Source: Planktotalea frisia (GTDB lineage: Bacteria > Pseudomonadota > Alphaproteobacteria > Rhodobacterales > Rhodobacteraceae). Taken from it: 57,478 nucleotides of DNA. The stretch is from positions 1 through 57,478 of the forward strand of contig NZ_MLCB01000057.1 in assembly GCF_001890925.1 (NCBI RefSeq). Direction: 5' to 3'. Position numbers and translations under genes: made by a program. The notes under the pieces were generated by a model, which did no database searches, was not told the DNA's origin, and saw only the letters and a list, made by a program, of their open reading frames with translations. Shown here piece after piece: positions 43,507-52,544 of this stretch (the first letter of the stretch is position 1; every line of letters begins with the position of its first letter).

Positions 43507-44865
43507 TTATCTGTTTGGTACGAGGAACAGGGCCAAATCTGGCACAAGCGCGACCAAGAACCAAACACTGATCAACGCCACGAGGTACATCGTGGAATAG
43601 CGCAGTAGCCTGAAATACGGAACCCCTGTCACACCGGATGCGACGTAAAGGTTAAGACCGTACGGTGGCGTGATGAAGCCAATAGATGCACCCACAAGGA
43701 AGATAACCGAGAAGTGGATCGGATCAACGCCAACACTTGCCGCAATCGGTGCCAAGATCGGCGCCAGAATGATCGTCACAGGGAGCGATTCAAGAACCAT
43801 ACCCGCCACAAACACAATCGCCATCGCAGTGAACAGAACCGGATAATAGCCACCCATGCCTGTTACAAAGCCACCGATCACTTCCTGCGCGCCCAAGAGC
43901 GACAGGATTTGCTGCATCACAACCGAGACCGCAATCAGCGGTGCCAAGATGCCAGAGATCTGAGCAGAGCGCACCACAACTGATGGAATATCCTTCAGTG
44001 TGAAACCCTCAACAACAAACATCGATGTGATGGAGCGTTCCTCGATTGGTGTGTCCTCCGTGGTGCCCATGATCTTGTTCAGCGGATAGCTGGCAAGCGC
44101 CACGATGATACCAAAGCCAACGGTCACACCCGCCGCTTCTGTGGGTGAGAACTTACCTGTGTAAATCCCCCAAAGAACCAGACCGATTGCGAAGAAGCCG
44201 AGCCATGCGCCAACTGCTGTTTTCAAAACACGCTTGAAAGACAGAGCAATGATGATGCCCCAACCGTTGATAGAGCAAACGACGAAACACGTCGCCATCA
44301 TGGCCAGAACCATCAAGGCCCCCGGCACGATACCCGCGATGAACAGATCAGAGATCGGGAGGTTCATCAGGAAGCCGTAAACGATGAAGATGATCGAGGG
44401 TGGAATAATGATACCCACCGTACCGCCCGCCGCAGCAGTCGCGGCCGAGAAGCGCTCATCATAGCCGCCTTTGACCATTTCAGGGTGAAGCATTGAACCG
44501 ATGGTTGCAGTCGTTGCCGAGTTCGATCCAGAAATCGCCGCGAACAATCCGCAAGCGCCAATCGCTGCCATCGCCAGACCACCACGGATCCAGCCAAGGC
44601 AGGAATATGCGAAGTCGGACAATCTTTTGGCGATACCTGATTTGTTGATCAGGTCTCCCGTCAGAATGAACAGTGGCATCGCAAGCAATGCAAAACCGTC
44701 CTTGAAGACGTTCAGAAGTTCGCCGCCTGTGTTATCAAGTGTTAACTCAATAACGAAGCTACAGCCGACGACCCAGTAAAAGATCACCAGCAAAACCGGC
44801 GTTCCCATCATGAATAGGAACGTGCAGGCCAGAGAGATAATCGTGATCCAAGTTGAATCTTCCAT
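43507..44865 (-). CDS. dctM: TRAP transporter large permease (DctM)
   Basis: 452 residues with about 12 hydrophobic segments and the DctM core motifs (GLFAAISGSNSATTATIGSM near residue 95, FITPPYGLNLYVASGVTG near 405). It is the main translocation subunit of a sodium-dependent TRAP importer. Its start shares a base with the small-subunit stop (TAATG). The substrate is unknown; the divergent GMC oxidoreductase suggests an alcohol or hydroxylated organic acid. Confidence 0.93.
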   Translation of the reverse strand: MEDSTWITIISLACTFLFMMGTPVLLVIFYWVVGCSFVIELTLDNTGGELLNVFKDGFALLAMPLFILTGDLINKSGIAKRLSDFAYSCLGWIRGGLAMAAIGACGLFAAISGSNSATTATIGSMLHPEMVKGGYDERFSAATAAAGGTVGIIIPPSIIFIVYGFLMNLPISDLFIAGIVPGALMVLAMMATCFVVCSINGWGIIIALSFKRVLKTAVGAWLGFFAIGLVLWGIYTGKFSPTEAAGVTVGFGIIVALASYPLNKIMGTTEDTPIEERSITSMFVVEGFTLKDIPSVVVRSAQISGILAPLIAVSVVMQQILSLLGAQEVIGGFVTGMGGYYPVLFTAMAIVFVAGMVLESLPVTIILAPILAPIAASVGVDPIHFSVIFLVGASIGFITPPYGLNLYVASGVTGVPYFRLLRYSTMYLVALISVWFLVALVPDLALFLVPNR

Positions 44866-45710
44866 TAGACGTCCCCCCCGATAACAGCTTGTTTGATGAG
44901 CTGTTCGCCCGCTTTGTATCTTGCGAAATCTTCGACCATGTTTTCAATAGCGCGCGTAGAGAGCAGGATGAAACACACAGGCATCGTCACAACGAACCAC
45001 CAGCGCATTGTGTCGTCCGTGCCAAGCACGATGGCGAAGTTGTCATAAGTGTTTACCGTTCCGCGTGACATTGTCGTTACGAGAATGACGCAGAAGATCA
45101 GCCAAAGAACGTTGTCGAACGTCAGCCAGAATAGCTGGCCTTTGGGGCCAAACTTTGTGCGGAATTCGGAAAAGCTCAGGTGTGTGCGCAGGCGAATGTT
45201 AAACGTCGCGCCGAACCAAGCCATGATCATGAACAAGAGCGGTGGGATGGTCGTGGACCAAGGTACTTGTACCGAAAAGACAAAGCGCTGAACCACGCCA
45301 ATGAAAATGATCGAAGCCATGATGATGTAGCAATAAATCACGATTGTACGCTCGGGTGTGCGTTCAAACATGATCAGAAGAATGGGGCCAAAGACCACCA
45401 AGACCGGAAGGTATCCCAAAGTCAGCGTACCGAGTAAGCTGTTCATCGCAGGCAGGAAGGCCGCAAGCATTCCCATGAGCAACAGAACAGAAATGATCGG
45501 ATGCGTGATCTTAGTAGCGGAATAGCCTAACCGCTCTTCCAGACGCTCTGCAAATCGTTCGCGGTAATAGAACGCGATTGCACCGAGGATCGTCAACGGC
45601 CCGAAAACGAACCAAGCGCCCTCAGATCGATAGGCCTGTACGGTTTTGAAAGTAATGTCGCCACTCAGCGTCGCGCTGACGATTGTGACCATGTCCGACC
45701 AGATTGACAT
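44865..45710 (-). CDS. dctQ: TRAP transporter small permease, extended (DctQ)
   Basis: 281 residues, well over the usual 160-200 for DctQ. About seven hydrophobic segments are visible; the last four (from about residue 120) correspond to the standard DctQ domain and the first three or so form an extra N-terminal part of unknown role. It connects the binding protein to DctM. Translational coupling to dctM through TAATG. A strong terminator-like hairpin separates it from the upstream binding-protein gene. Confidence 0.85.
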   Translation of the reverse strand: MSIWSDMVTIVSATLSGDITFKTVQAYRSEGAWFVFGPLTILGAIAFYYRERFAERLEERLGYSATKITHPIISVLLLMGMLAAFLPAMNSLLGTLTLGYLPVLVVFGPILLIMFERTPERTIVIYCYIIMASIIFIGVVQRFVFSVQVPWSTTIPPLLFMIMAWFGATFNIRLRTHLSFSEFRTKFGPKGQLFWLTFDNVLWLIFCVILVTTMSRGTVNTYDNFAIVLGTDDTMRWWFVVTMPVCFILLSTRAIENMVEDFARYKAGEQLIKQAVIGGDV

Positions 45711-45771
45711 CTGGCACCCTCCCTTATGAATTAAGTTCGCCCACTATGACGCATTCTCGCGCTCTGGGAAC

Positions 45772-45803
45772 AAAAAAGCCGGCCCAAATTTCTTTGGACC
45801 GGC
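45772..45803 (-). terminator. Terminator-like hairpin between DctP and DctQ genes
   Basis: Eleven-base arms gccggcccaaa (45778-45788) and tttggaccggc (45793-45803) with one G-T pair, four-base loop, and on the minus strand a run of six T (plus-strand A run 45772-45777). It lies 28 bases after the binding-protein stop and must be read through, or bypassed by a second promoter, for DctQM to be made. Confidence 0.85.
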
Positions 45804-45830
45804 CCGTTTAGTCGATAAGCCGTTTTAGAC

Positions 45831-47063
45831 TTATGCTTTCCACCAGCGACGTGGTTCCACGTTCTCTGGAAGCGTATCTTCGTCGATCTCACGGGAGATG
45901 TTGTAGATGTCCTGGTATGTGTCGTGACCACCGGACCAACCGTTAAGACGCTCGCGCCACTCTTCCCACAACTGTGGTTGGAACTCGGGTGAGCACATCT
46001 CTTCTGCTTTACGCTTCTCTTCTTTGGAGAGGAACGCGTTACGCACGTTGTTCTTCGCGAAGATCGTGTTTGGCAGGATCGGATCAGAAACACCAACCGT
46101 CTTCACAAGCGCAGCTTCGTTTGCCGCTTGAACGTGTGTCTGTGCCCAGTAAGAGCTTTCCATGACAACGTCCTGCAACTCGCCGGACAGACCGTCAAAG
46201 ACGCCTGCGTTCATTGCTGTGTGCTCTGTACCGCAGAAGAAGTCGAGATATACGGACTGGGACACCACAGGTGCCATGTTCGCGTAAGCAACCGCAGAAG
46301 ACCATGTCTCCGCACCGTCGATCAGACCTGTCTTAAGCGCGTCAAGCGTCTCTTCCCAAGCAACTGGAACCGGGTTCAGGTTCATAGCAGTCATGGCGAT
46401 ACGGCCAAGCTGTGTACCTGTTACACGGTTCTTCGTGCCAGCAAGTTGATCAACAGATGTGACTGTCTCTTTGTCTTCCCACTTCAGACCCAGCTGGATG
46501 CCGCGAAGCTCAGCATGAGAGAAGAGGAACTTCAGACCGTGACGCTTCTCGTATGGGTCACGCAAAAGACGCTGGGACTCTGGGTGATACAAGAAGTGAT
46601 ACTGGTCTGCGCGATTACGGAACTGGTAAGCATAGTCCAGAACGTTGAGGTACGGCGCGCCGCCTGCAGAGTTCTGTGTAGACGCCGCGTAGATATCTAC
46701 GATGCCCTGCTGACATTTCTCAACGCAAGAAACCTGACCACAGATCTGGTTGTCGCCGATGAACTCAACACGAATCTCACCGTCGGAGCGTGATTCGAGG
46801 TCACGAGCGAATTCCAAAGCGCCAGCGCGCTCGATCAGAAGGTTGCGTGCGTTAAAGCCAGCCGCACCAAACTTAAGCGTGTGCTTAGGCTCTTTTGCGA
46901 AGCGCTTTTCATATGTGGATTCTGCTGCGGAAGCCAAGTTTGCAAGGCTCATCGCGCCGCCGAAGGCACCTGCAGCCATAAGCGTCGAGCTCATGCCGTA
47001 CTGACCGGCGACCTTAAACAGGTCCCGACGTGTTAGGTGATTGATTTTGTTACTTGTGCTCAT
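45831..47063 (-). CDS. dctP: TRAP transporter solute-binding protein (DctP), Tat-exported
   Basis: 410 residues. The N-terminus carries a Tat signal (NHLTRRDLFKVAGQYGMSST, then a hydrophobic Ala-rich stretch). The mature protein has the DctP fold with the substrate-carboxylate Arg region around GTKNRVTGTQLGRIAMTAMN near 205 and WSSAVAYANMAPVV near 257. Tat export suggests folding before export, seen in some TRAP binding proteins with cofactors or dimers. First gene of the TRAP operon, divergent from the GMC gene over a 110-base intergenic region. AGATAGC lies before the start. Confidence 0.9.
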   Translation of the reverse strand: MSTSNKINHLTRRDLFKVAGQYGMSSTLMAAGAFGGAMSLANLASAAESTYEKRFAKEPKHTLKFGAAGFNARNLLIERAGALEFARDLESRSDGEIRVEFIGDNQICGQVSCVEKCQQGIVDIYAASTQNSAGGAPYLNVLDYAYQFRNRADQYHFLYHPESQRLLRDPYEKRHGLKFLFSHAELRGIQLGLKWEDKETVTSVDQLAGTKNRVTGTQLGRIAMTAMNLNPVPVAWEETLDALKTGLIDGAETWSSAVAYANMAPVVSQSVYLDFFCGTEHTAMNAGVFDGLSGELQDVVMESSYWAQTHVQAANEAALVKTVGVSDPILPNTIFAKNNVRNAFLSKEEKRKAEEMCSPEFQPQLWEEWRERLNGWSGGHDTYQDIYNISREIDEDTLPENVEPRRWWKA

Positions 47064-47088
47064 AGCTATCTCCCGGTTTGCTAATTAA

Positions 47089-47105
47089 TGAGACGTTTTG
47101 TTTCA
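47089..47105. promoter_or_regulatory. Possible IclR-type operator in the dctP/GMC intergenic region
   Basis: Tgagac (47089-47094) and gtttca (47100-47105) form an inverted repeat (five of six bases pair) with five bases between, in the divergent TRAP/GMC promoter region. IclR-family proteins bind sites of this size, and the operon ends with such a gene. The match is short, so this is only a candidate. Confidence 0.3.
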
Positions 47106-47173
47106 AAAAAAGGCTAGCTTACAATTTCGAATTTGCATAGAGTTTTTTTGAATTGATATCGAAAGGGTTCATT

Positions 47174-48766
47174 GTGGAGGCTGATTTTATCGTCGTAGGG
47201 GCTGGTTCAGCAGGTTGTGTACTTGCTAATCGCCTAAGCGCAGACCCTAAAAATAAAGTCATCCTTCTTGAAGCAGGCGGTAAAGATTCGAACCCTTGGA
47301 TCCACATTCCAGTAGGCTACTTCAAAACTATTCATAATCCAAAAGTCGATTGGTGCTATAAAACCGAACCTGACGAAGGTTTGAACGGACGCTCCATCGA
47401 ATGGCCGCGCGGCAAAGTTTTGGGCGGATCATCTTCGCTCAACGGATTGCTTTATGTACGCGGCCAAGCACAGGATTATGACCGCTGGCGTCAGATGGGT
47501 AATGTCGGTTGGGGCTGGGAAGATGTCCTGCCCCTGTTCAAACGATCTGAGCGCAATGAACGTGGCGCGGATGAGTTTCACAATGATCAAGGTGAGCTTT
47601 CCGTCTCCAACATGCGCATAGAGCGACCGATCACAGACGCATGGGTCGAAGCGGCGCAAGCGGCAGGATACAAGTTCAACCCCGACTACAACGGTGCCGA
47701 TCAAGAAGGCGTCGGTTTTTTTCAGCTAACTGCAAAAAATGGCCTACGTTGCTCTTCCGCTGCCGCCTTTTTGCGTCCTGCGAAGTCGCGCGAGAACCTC
47801 ACGATCATCACCCACGCCCTAGCGCAGAACATCATCTTTGAGGGTAAGCGCGCCACTGGCATCCGCTACAAAGACCGCTCCGGCAAAGATCAGATCGTCT
47901 CCGCGCGCAAAGAGATCGTCATCTCTGGCGGCGCGATCAATTCGCCTCAACTTCTGATGCTCTCCGGTATCGGGGATCCTGAGCAATTGGCAGAACACGG
48001 CATTGAAGTCGTCGCGCCGCTCAAAGGGGTTGGCAAGAATATGCAAGACCATTTGCAAGCGCGTCTCGTTTATAAATGCCATGAACCAACTCTGAATGAC
48101 GAGGTCGGCTCGCTCTTTGGTCAAGCCAAGATCGGTCTGAAATACATCACGTCCCGCTCTGGCCCGATGACGATGGCCGCGAGCCTTGCGACTGGCTTCT
48201 TAAAAACCCGCGAAGACTTGGAAACGCCGGATATCCAGTTCCACGTGCAGCCCTTGTCCGCCGAAAACCCGGGCAAAGGTGCGGATAAATTCTCTGCCTT
48301 CACAATGTCGGTCTGTCAGCTTCGCCCCGAATCCAAAGGCGAAATCAAACTCGCCGACAGCAATCCCATGACTTATCCAAAAATCCACCCAAACTATCTC
48401 TCTACCGAGACGGATTGCCGAACCGCGGTCGCAGGTGTGAACATCGCGCGCACGATTGCTCGACAAGAACCACTTGCCTCCAAGATTTCCCAAGAGTTCC
48501 GCCCGCATGCGTCCCTCGATATGGAGAGCTATGATGAGACGCTTGATTGGGTGCGCAATAACACGGCGTCCATCTATCACCCCACGGGTACCTGCAAAAT
48601 GGGCAACGATGCGATGTCAGTTGTTGATGATAAATTACGTGTGCATGGTATCGAAGGACTACGGGTCGCGGATTGCTCCATCATGCCAGAGATCGTCAGC
48701 GGCAACACCAATGCCCCTGCAATTATGATTGGCGAAAAGGCGAGCGATCTTATCCTGAACGGGTAA
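47174..48766 (+). CDS. GMC-family oxidoreductase (choline dehydrogenase-like), copy 2
   Basis: 530 residues from a GTG start with GAAAGGG upstream. FAD motif FIVVGAGSAGCVLANRLS, GMC signature 1 KVLGGSSSLNGLLYVRGQ, signature 2 GGAINSPQLLMLSGIG, and catalytic HPTGTCKMG with SGNTNAP at the C-terminus. It shares long stretches with the 2.8-kb copy (both read NPWIHIP near residue 45), so they are paralogues. It oxidises an alcohol with FAD; the substrate is presumably imported by the divergent TRAP system. Followed by a PhnD-like gene 72 bases on in the same direction. Confidence 0.9.
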   Translation: MEADFIVVGAGSAGCVLANRLSADPKNKVILLEAGGKDSNPWIHIPVGYFKTIHNPKVDWCYKTEPDEGLNGRSIEWPRGKVLGGSSSLNGLLYVRGQAQDYDRWRQMGNVGWGWEDVLPLFKRSERNERGADEFHNDQGELSVSNMRIERPITDAWVEAAQAAGYKFNPDYNGADQEGVGFFQLTAKNGLRCSSAAAFLRPAKSRENLTIITHALAQNIIFEGKRATGIRYKDRSGKDQIVSARKEIVISGGAINSPQLLMLSGIGDPEQLAEHGIEVVAPLKGVGKNMQDHLQARLVYKCHEPTLNDEVGSLFGQAKIGLKYITSRSGPMTMAASLATGFLKTREDLETPDIQFHVQPLSAENPGKGADKFSAFTMSVCQLRPESKGEIKLADSNPMTYPKIHPNYLSTETDCRTAVAGVNIARTIARQEPLASKISQEFRPHASLDMESYDETLDWVRNNTASIYHPTGTCKMGNDAMSVVDDKLRVHGIEGLRVADCSIMPEIVSGNTNAPAIMIGEKASDLILNG

Positions 48767-48838
48767 AATCCCGCTCTTGCACCTTGGCTCTGCATCTCTA
48801 TGGATGTCCTCGATTGGACACTTTTTGAGAGAGCAAAC

Positions 48839-49591
48839 ATGATCGCCAGCCTTATGATGTACGCCCGTCCTGAACTCGAAGCGGCGCACAGACGCTATTG
48901 GATGCTTATCCGAGATGAACTGGCTGCGGTTGGCATGGACAGCCCTTTAGAACTGTCCCAAAATGCGTCTGCGTTTGTTGTGTGGGAAGACCCAGACTTG
49001 GTCCTTAGCCAAACCTGTGGCATGCCCTACCGTTTACGCCTGAAAGACAAAGTCACGCTGGTCGGCACACCCGACTACGGCCTTCCTGATTGCGCGGCAG
49101 GCTATTATCGCAGTCCTTTCGTCGTGCGCGCAAATGATCCTCGCACTGACCTACGTGATTTCAAAGACGCGACCTTCGCTTTTAATCAACCTCATTCGCA
49201 ATCAGGCTACGCCGCCCCTTATGCGCATGCCAGAGGTAAAGGTGTCTGGTTCGACAAACTCATCCAGACAGGCTCGCATAACATATCCGCAGCTTGTGTT
49301 GCTGATGGCCGTGCTGAAATCGCTGCTCTGGATGGCATGACATGGCGCTTGATTATGCAATACGAACCCTTTGCCAAACAGCTGCGTGTGCTTGAGTGGA
49401 CCGCCCCAACTCCGGGCCTCCCGCTCATCACTTCTTCAAGGAACGATCCTGACAAAGTCTTCACGGCTGTTCAAAACGCTATCACACGTATGGATCCTGC
49501 CGACAAAGCAGCACTTCACCTAAAATCACTGGTGAAAATATCCAAAGCCGACTACCTCGCCGTCCCAAATCCACCAGAAATCAAAAGCTAA
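48839..49591 (+). CDS. PhnD-like substrate-binding domain protein without signal peptide
   Basis: About 250 residues with the fold of phosphate/phosphonate-type periplasmic binding proteins (PhnD/SsuA-like): LVLSQTCGMPYRL near residue 58, FNQPHSQSGYAAPYA near 118, and AALDGMTWRLI near 160. Normally such proteins are exported and paired with an ABC permease and ATPase, but here there is no signal peptide from either possible start and no transporter genes adjoin. It may be a cytoplasmic ligand sensor or an enzyme-associated binding protein. The ATG with GAGAG upstream is preferred over one 13 codons earlier. Follows the GMC gene in the same direction. Confidence 0.8.
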   Translation: MIASLMMYARPELEAAHRRYWMLIRDELAAVGMDSPLELSQNASAFVVWEDPDLVLSQTCGMPYRLRLKDKVTLVGTPDYGLPDCAAGYYRSPFVVRANDPRTDLRDFKDATFAFNQPHSQSGYAAPYAHARGKGVWFDKLIQTGSHNISAACVADGRAEIAALDGMTWRLIMQYEPFAKQLRVLEWTAPTPGLPLITSSRNDPDKVFTAVQNAITRMDPADKAALHLKSLVKISKADYLAVPNPPEIKS

Positions 49592-49600
49592 ACGCCTTCG

Positions 49601-49678
49601 CTTCCTCTCTTCATAAATATCCGGGGGGTGAATTGGCCTTTGGCCAAGAGGGGGCTGGCCCCCTCCCTTAGCGACGCG
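49601..49678 (-). repeat. Dispersed 3'-end repeat, copy C (inverted)
   Basis: Read on the minus strand it gives gtcgctaaggg, a hairpin gggggccagccccc, a hairpin ttggccaaaggccaa, then caccccccggatatttatg and aagagaggaag, the same tail as copies A and B. It begins 16 bases after the stop of the AlkB-family gene, in that gene's sense. Confidence 0.75.
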
Positions 49679-49694
49679 GCACGCGGCGCAAACC

Positions 49695-50828
49695 CTACTT
49701 GGGCAATGGGTTCAACGCTTTGTTATAAGCACGCCATTGCGTGATCTCGGGATAATACATCTCACGCCACCGCTGCACGCGCGGGTTCATGATCTTCTTC
49801 CATAAACGCGGATACATCGCTGCCATCGTCATCACCGGATAGCCGTATGGCAACTGGGGCGCGTCTGCCTCTGTGTAGGTTTGCAAAAGTGGAAAGCGGC
49901 GGTCCGGTTTGTAATGATGGTCCGAGTGACGCTGCAAATTGATCAATAACCAGTTCGACGCCTTATGCGCTGCATTCCATGAATGACGCGGTTGCACATG
50001 TTCGTATTTGCCATCCCCTAGATGCTTACGCGTCAAACCATAATGCTCGACGTAATTCACCAGCTCCAACTGCCAAATCGCAATGAAGGCTTGGAAGACA
50101 AACAGCAAAATCCCTGCCACACTATCAAGTAAAAACGCCAACACAATGAAACCAACCTGCAAAGCCCAGTAGCGAAAGAACGGATTACTCAAATCCGTCC
50201 AAGGCAAATCTTTGCGCGCCAACATCGCCTTCTCTGCGCCAAAGGCAGAATGCCAGCACTGGCGCAGAACACGCGGGAAATAGCGGTGAAATCCTTCGCC
50301 GTAGCGCGCCGTCACAGGATCTCGCGGAGTGCCAACATAGCGGTGATGCACCAGCAAATGCTCGGAACGGAAGTGCGAATACAAAACCATCGCAAGCAAC
50401 GCATCCCCCAAGAAACGCTCACGCTTGTTCTTTTGATGCATCAATTCGTGGCTGTAGTTGATCCCGATCGTTCCCGTCGCCGCACCAACGCTAAAGAACA
50501 GCCCGATCTTTTCCCAAGTGCCCAGATGCTCTGCTTGGCCCGCATAGTAGATCAACCCAAAAATGGTTAAAAACTGGATCGGCACCCAAAGGCTCGTCAG
50601 CAAAACATAAAGCGAAAGATGTTCGTCCGCCGTATTGGGATTAACGTTCTCAAGGTTCAAACCGCCCACAACGTCTAAAGCCGAAAACAGATACCACGTA
50701 AGCACAGGAATAATCAGCACCCACCAGCCGCCAACAATGGCAGACAGCCAGACCGCAGGGATCAATAGGAACGAAATCCAGAACGGCAAAGCGCTTTGCA
50801 CTTTCGCGGCTGTGTCAGATGAAATCAT
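49695..50828 (-). CDS. AlkB-family alkane 1-monooxygenase / membrane fatty-acid desaturase superfamily
   Basis: 377 residues with four to six membrane helices and all three di-iron histidine boxes: HELMH at 127-131, HLLVHH at 157-162, and RHSDHH near 309-313, plus the AlkB-specific NYVEHYG near 262. The enzyme hydroxylates the terminal carbon of alkanes or related hydrocarbons with rubredoxin; none is encoded here. The ATGA overlap with mutY means the two genes are co-translated, an odd pairing. Other members of this family act on xylene or sterol-like molecules, so the substrate is open. Confidence 0.9.
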   Translation of the reverse strand: MISSDTAAKVQSALPFWISFLLIPAVWLSAIVGGWWVLIIPVLTWYLFSALDVVGGLNLENVNPNTADEHLSLYVLLTSLWVPIQFLTIFGLIYYAGQAEHLGTWEKIGLFFSVGAATGTIGINYSHELMHQKNKRERFLGDALLAMVLYSHFRSEHLLVHHRYVGTPRDPVTARYGEGFHRYFPRVLRQCWHSAFGAEKAMLARKDLPWTDLSNPFFRYWALQVGFIVLAFLLDSVAGILLFVFQAFIAIWQLELVNYVEHYGLTRKHLGDGKYEHVQPRHSWNAAHKASNWLLINLQRHSDHHYKPDRRFPLLQTYTEADAPQLPYGYPVMTMAAMYPRLWKKIMNPRVQRWREMYYPEITQWRAYNKALNPLPK

Positions 50829-51916
50829 TTGGCTCTGCTCCTTGGCGCATCTTTTGACGTCGTTTTACTGCCACCTGTCGCTAAATCAAAGGCCTTGCGC
50901 ATCACGGTTGGCAGATCAGACGGGCGAAACTCTTCCAATGGCATAAATTCACCGGTATCAGGTGAACGATCCATCGGAACGAGCGCAGTTTTCACGATCA
51001 AACGCAGATGAAAATGGGTGAACGTGTGGCGCGCCTCGCCCTCGATCACTTTCCATTGCGCTTTCATTGGCTCTGCCTCAACAGGCACGCCCTCGATCCA
51101 TTCGCTTCCGGGCCAGCCGAGCATTCCACCGAGTAATCCCTTGTCTGGCCGTGTCTCTAGTAAATACGCCCCATCCACGCGTCGCGCGATATATGCGATG
51201 CCCAAACGGATCGGCTTTTTCTTCTTTGGAACCTTCTTGGGCAATTCCACATGCGTCCCCGCCAAGCGCCCTTTGCAAGGATCACGCCAAGGGCACAACC
51301 CGCATGCTGGGTTCTTGGGCGTGCAAATCGTAGCCCCCAAATCCATGACGGCTTGCGCATAATCCCCCGCGCGCTCTTGGGGTGTTAAAGCCTGCGCCAG
51401 CGTCATCAATTCAGGCTTGGACAAAGGCAAAGGCGTGTGCACATCATAAAGCCGCGACATGACGCGCTCTACGTTTCCGTCCAAAACCGTCTCTGGCAAA
51501 TCATATGCAATCGAGGAAACGGCGGCTGCGGTATAGGGTCCAATCCCCGGCAGTTTCAGCAATTCATCGTGGGTGTCTGGAAAGATGCCGTCATATTCAT
51601 CTGCAACTACGCGCGCGCACTTCAGCAAATTTCGCGCACGCGCATAATATCCAAGACCCGCCCATTCGCCCATCACATCCGCGTCCTTCGCTGCGGCCAA
51701 ATCCGTGACACTCGGCCAACGGCGCGTGAAGCGGACGAAATATTCTTTGACGGCAGCTACGGTTGTTTGCTGCAACATGACCTCAGACATCCAAATGCGG
51801 TAAGGATCAGGACGCACGCCTGCACAGCGATCCCCGGGACTAACCCGCCAAGGCATGATGCGTGCGTGGCGATCATACCACTGCAAGAGCGTCAAAGGAT
51901 CAATTGGTTCACGCAA
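50825..51916 (-). CDS. mutY: A/G-specific adenine glycosylase
   Basis: 363 residues. Removes adenine opposite 8-oxoguanine. Seen: MSEVMLQQTTV with the catalytic Glu near residue 47, the helix-hairpin-helix LPGIGPYTAAAV followed by the catalytic Asp in VLDGNVERV near 140, the iron-sulfur cluster loop CTPKNPACGLCPWRDPC (C-x6-C-x2-C-x5-C), and the C-terminal NUDIX-like domain that recognises 8-oxoguanine. First gene of the mutY/AlkB pair, divergent from the DciA-like gene, a common alphaproteobacterial order. Confidence 0.95.
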   Translation of the reverse strand: MREPIDPLTLLQWYDRHARIMPWRVSPGDRCAGVRPDPYRIWMSEVMLQQTTVAAVKEYFVRFTRRWPSVTDLAAAKDADVMGEWAGLGYYARARNLLKCARVVADEYDGIFPDTHDELLKLPGIGPYTAAAVSSIAYDLPETVLDGNVERVMSRLYDVHTPLPLSKPELMTLAQALTPQERAGDYAQAVMDLGATICTPKNPACGLCPWRDPCKGRLAGTHVELPKKVPKKKKPIRLGIAYIARRVDGAYLLETRPDKGLLGGMLGWPGSEWIEGVPVEAEPMKAQWKVIEGEARHTFTHFHLRLIVKTALVPMDRSPDTGEFMPLEEFRPSDLPTVMRKAFDLATGGSKTTSKDAPRSRAK

Positions 51917-52026
51917 TCTTTATATACCTTAATGGATGGTTTCGCTGGCACCCTGCGTCATGCACTCTAAGATAGGCCGGAATTCAGATAGACCAGAATC
52001 GCAAGATGCAAGGCAGGACAAACCCT

Positions 52027-52533
52027 ATGGCGCAACGCCGTGCAACCTCGAAAGGCTTCGCTCGTACATCGAGCCTGCTGACGCAGCGCATTCGCAAAGC
52101 GTCCGAGTCGCGTGGCTTTGCTCAATCGCGTTTGCTGACCCATTGGGAAGAGGTCGTGGGCGAAGACATCGCAGCGATCGCACGCCCTGTGAATGTTAGT
52201 TATGGTCGCCAGGGGTTTGGCGCTTCGCTTACAATTCTCACAACCGGATCGAATGCGCCAATTCTTGAGATGCAAAAGGAACAAATTCGCACCAAGGTGA
52301 ATGCGGTCTATGGCTACAACGCGATCAGCCGTATCAAAATAACCCAGACCGCACCTGTTGGTTTTGCCGAAGGGCGCGCTGTGTTTGAACGCGAAGTGAC
52401 GCCAAAGAAACCCGAGCCAACACCCGAGATCAAACAAGCCGCTGCGCAATCTGCGGGTGGTGTAAAAAGCGATGATTTGCGCATGGCCCTTGAGCGGCTG
52501 GCACAAAACGTATTAACCAAATCCAAAACCTGA
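52027..52533 (+). CDS. dciA: DUF721 / DciA-like replicative helicase loader
   Basis: 168 residues. The middle (THWEEVVGEDIAAIARPVNV near residue 40 and LEMQKEQIRTKVNAVYGYNA) matches the DUF721 domain, which in bacteria without DnaC is DciA, the loader of replicative helicase DnaB; the KH-like fold sits near the N-terminus. The rest is an alphaproteobacterial variable tail. The ATG giving MAQRRATS has AGGA upstream. It lies between mutY and the DsbA gene, the position usual in this group. Confidence 0.8.
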   Translation: MAQRRATSKGFARTSSLLTQRIRKASESRGFAQSRLLTHWEEVVGEDIAAIARPVNVSYGRQGFGASLTILTTGSNAPILEMQKEQIRTKVNAVYGYNAISRIKITQTAPVGFAEGRAVFEREVTPKKPEPTPEIKQAAAQSAGGVKSDDLRMALERLAQNVLTKSKT

Positions 52534-52544
52534 GGAGAAGCCGA

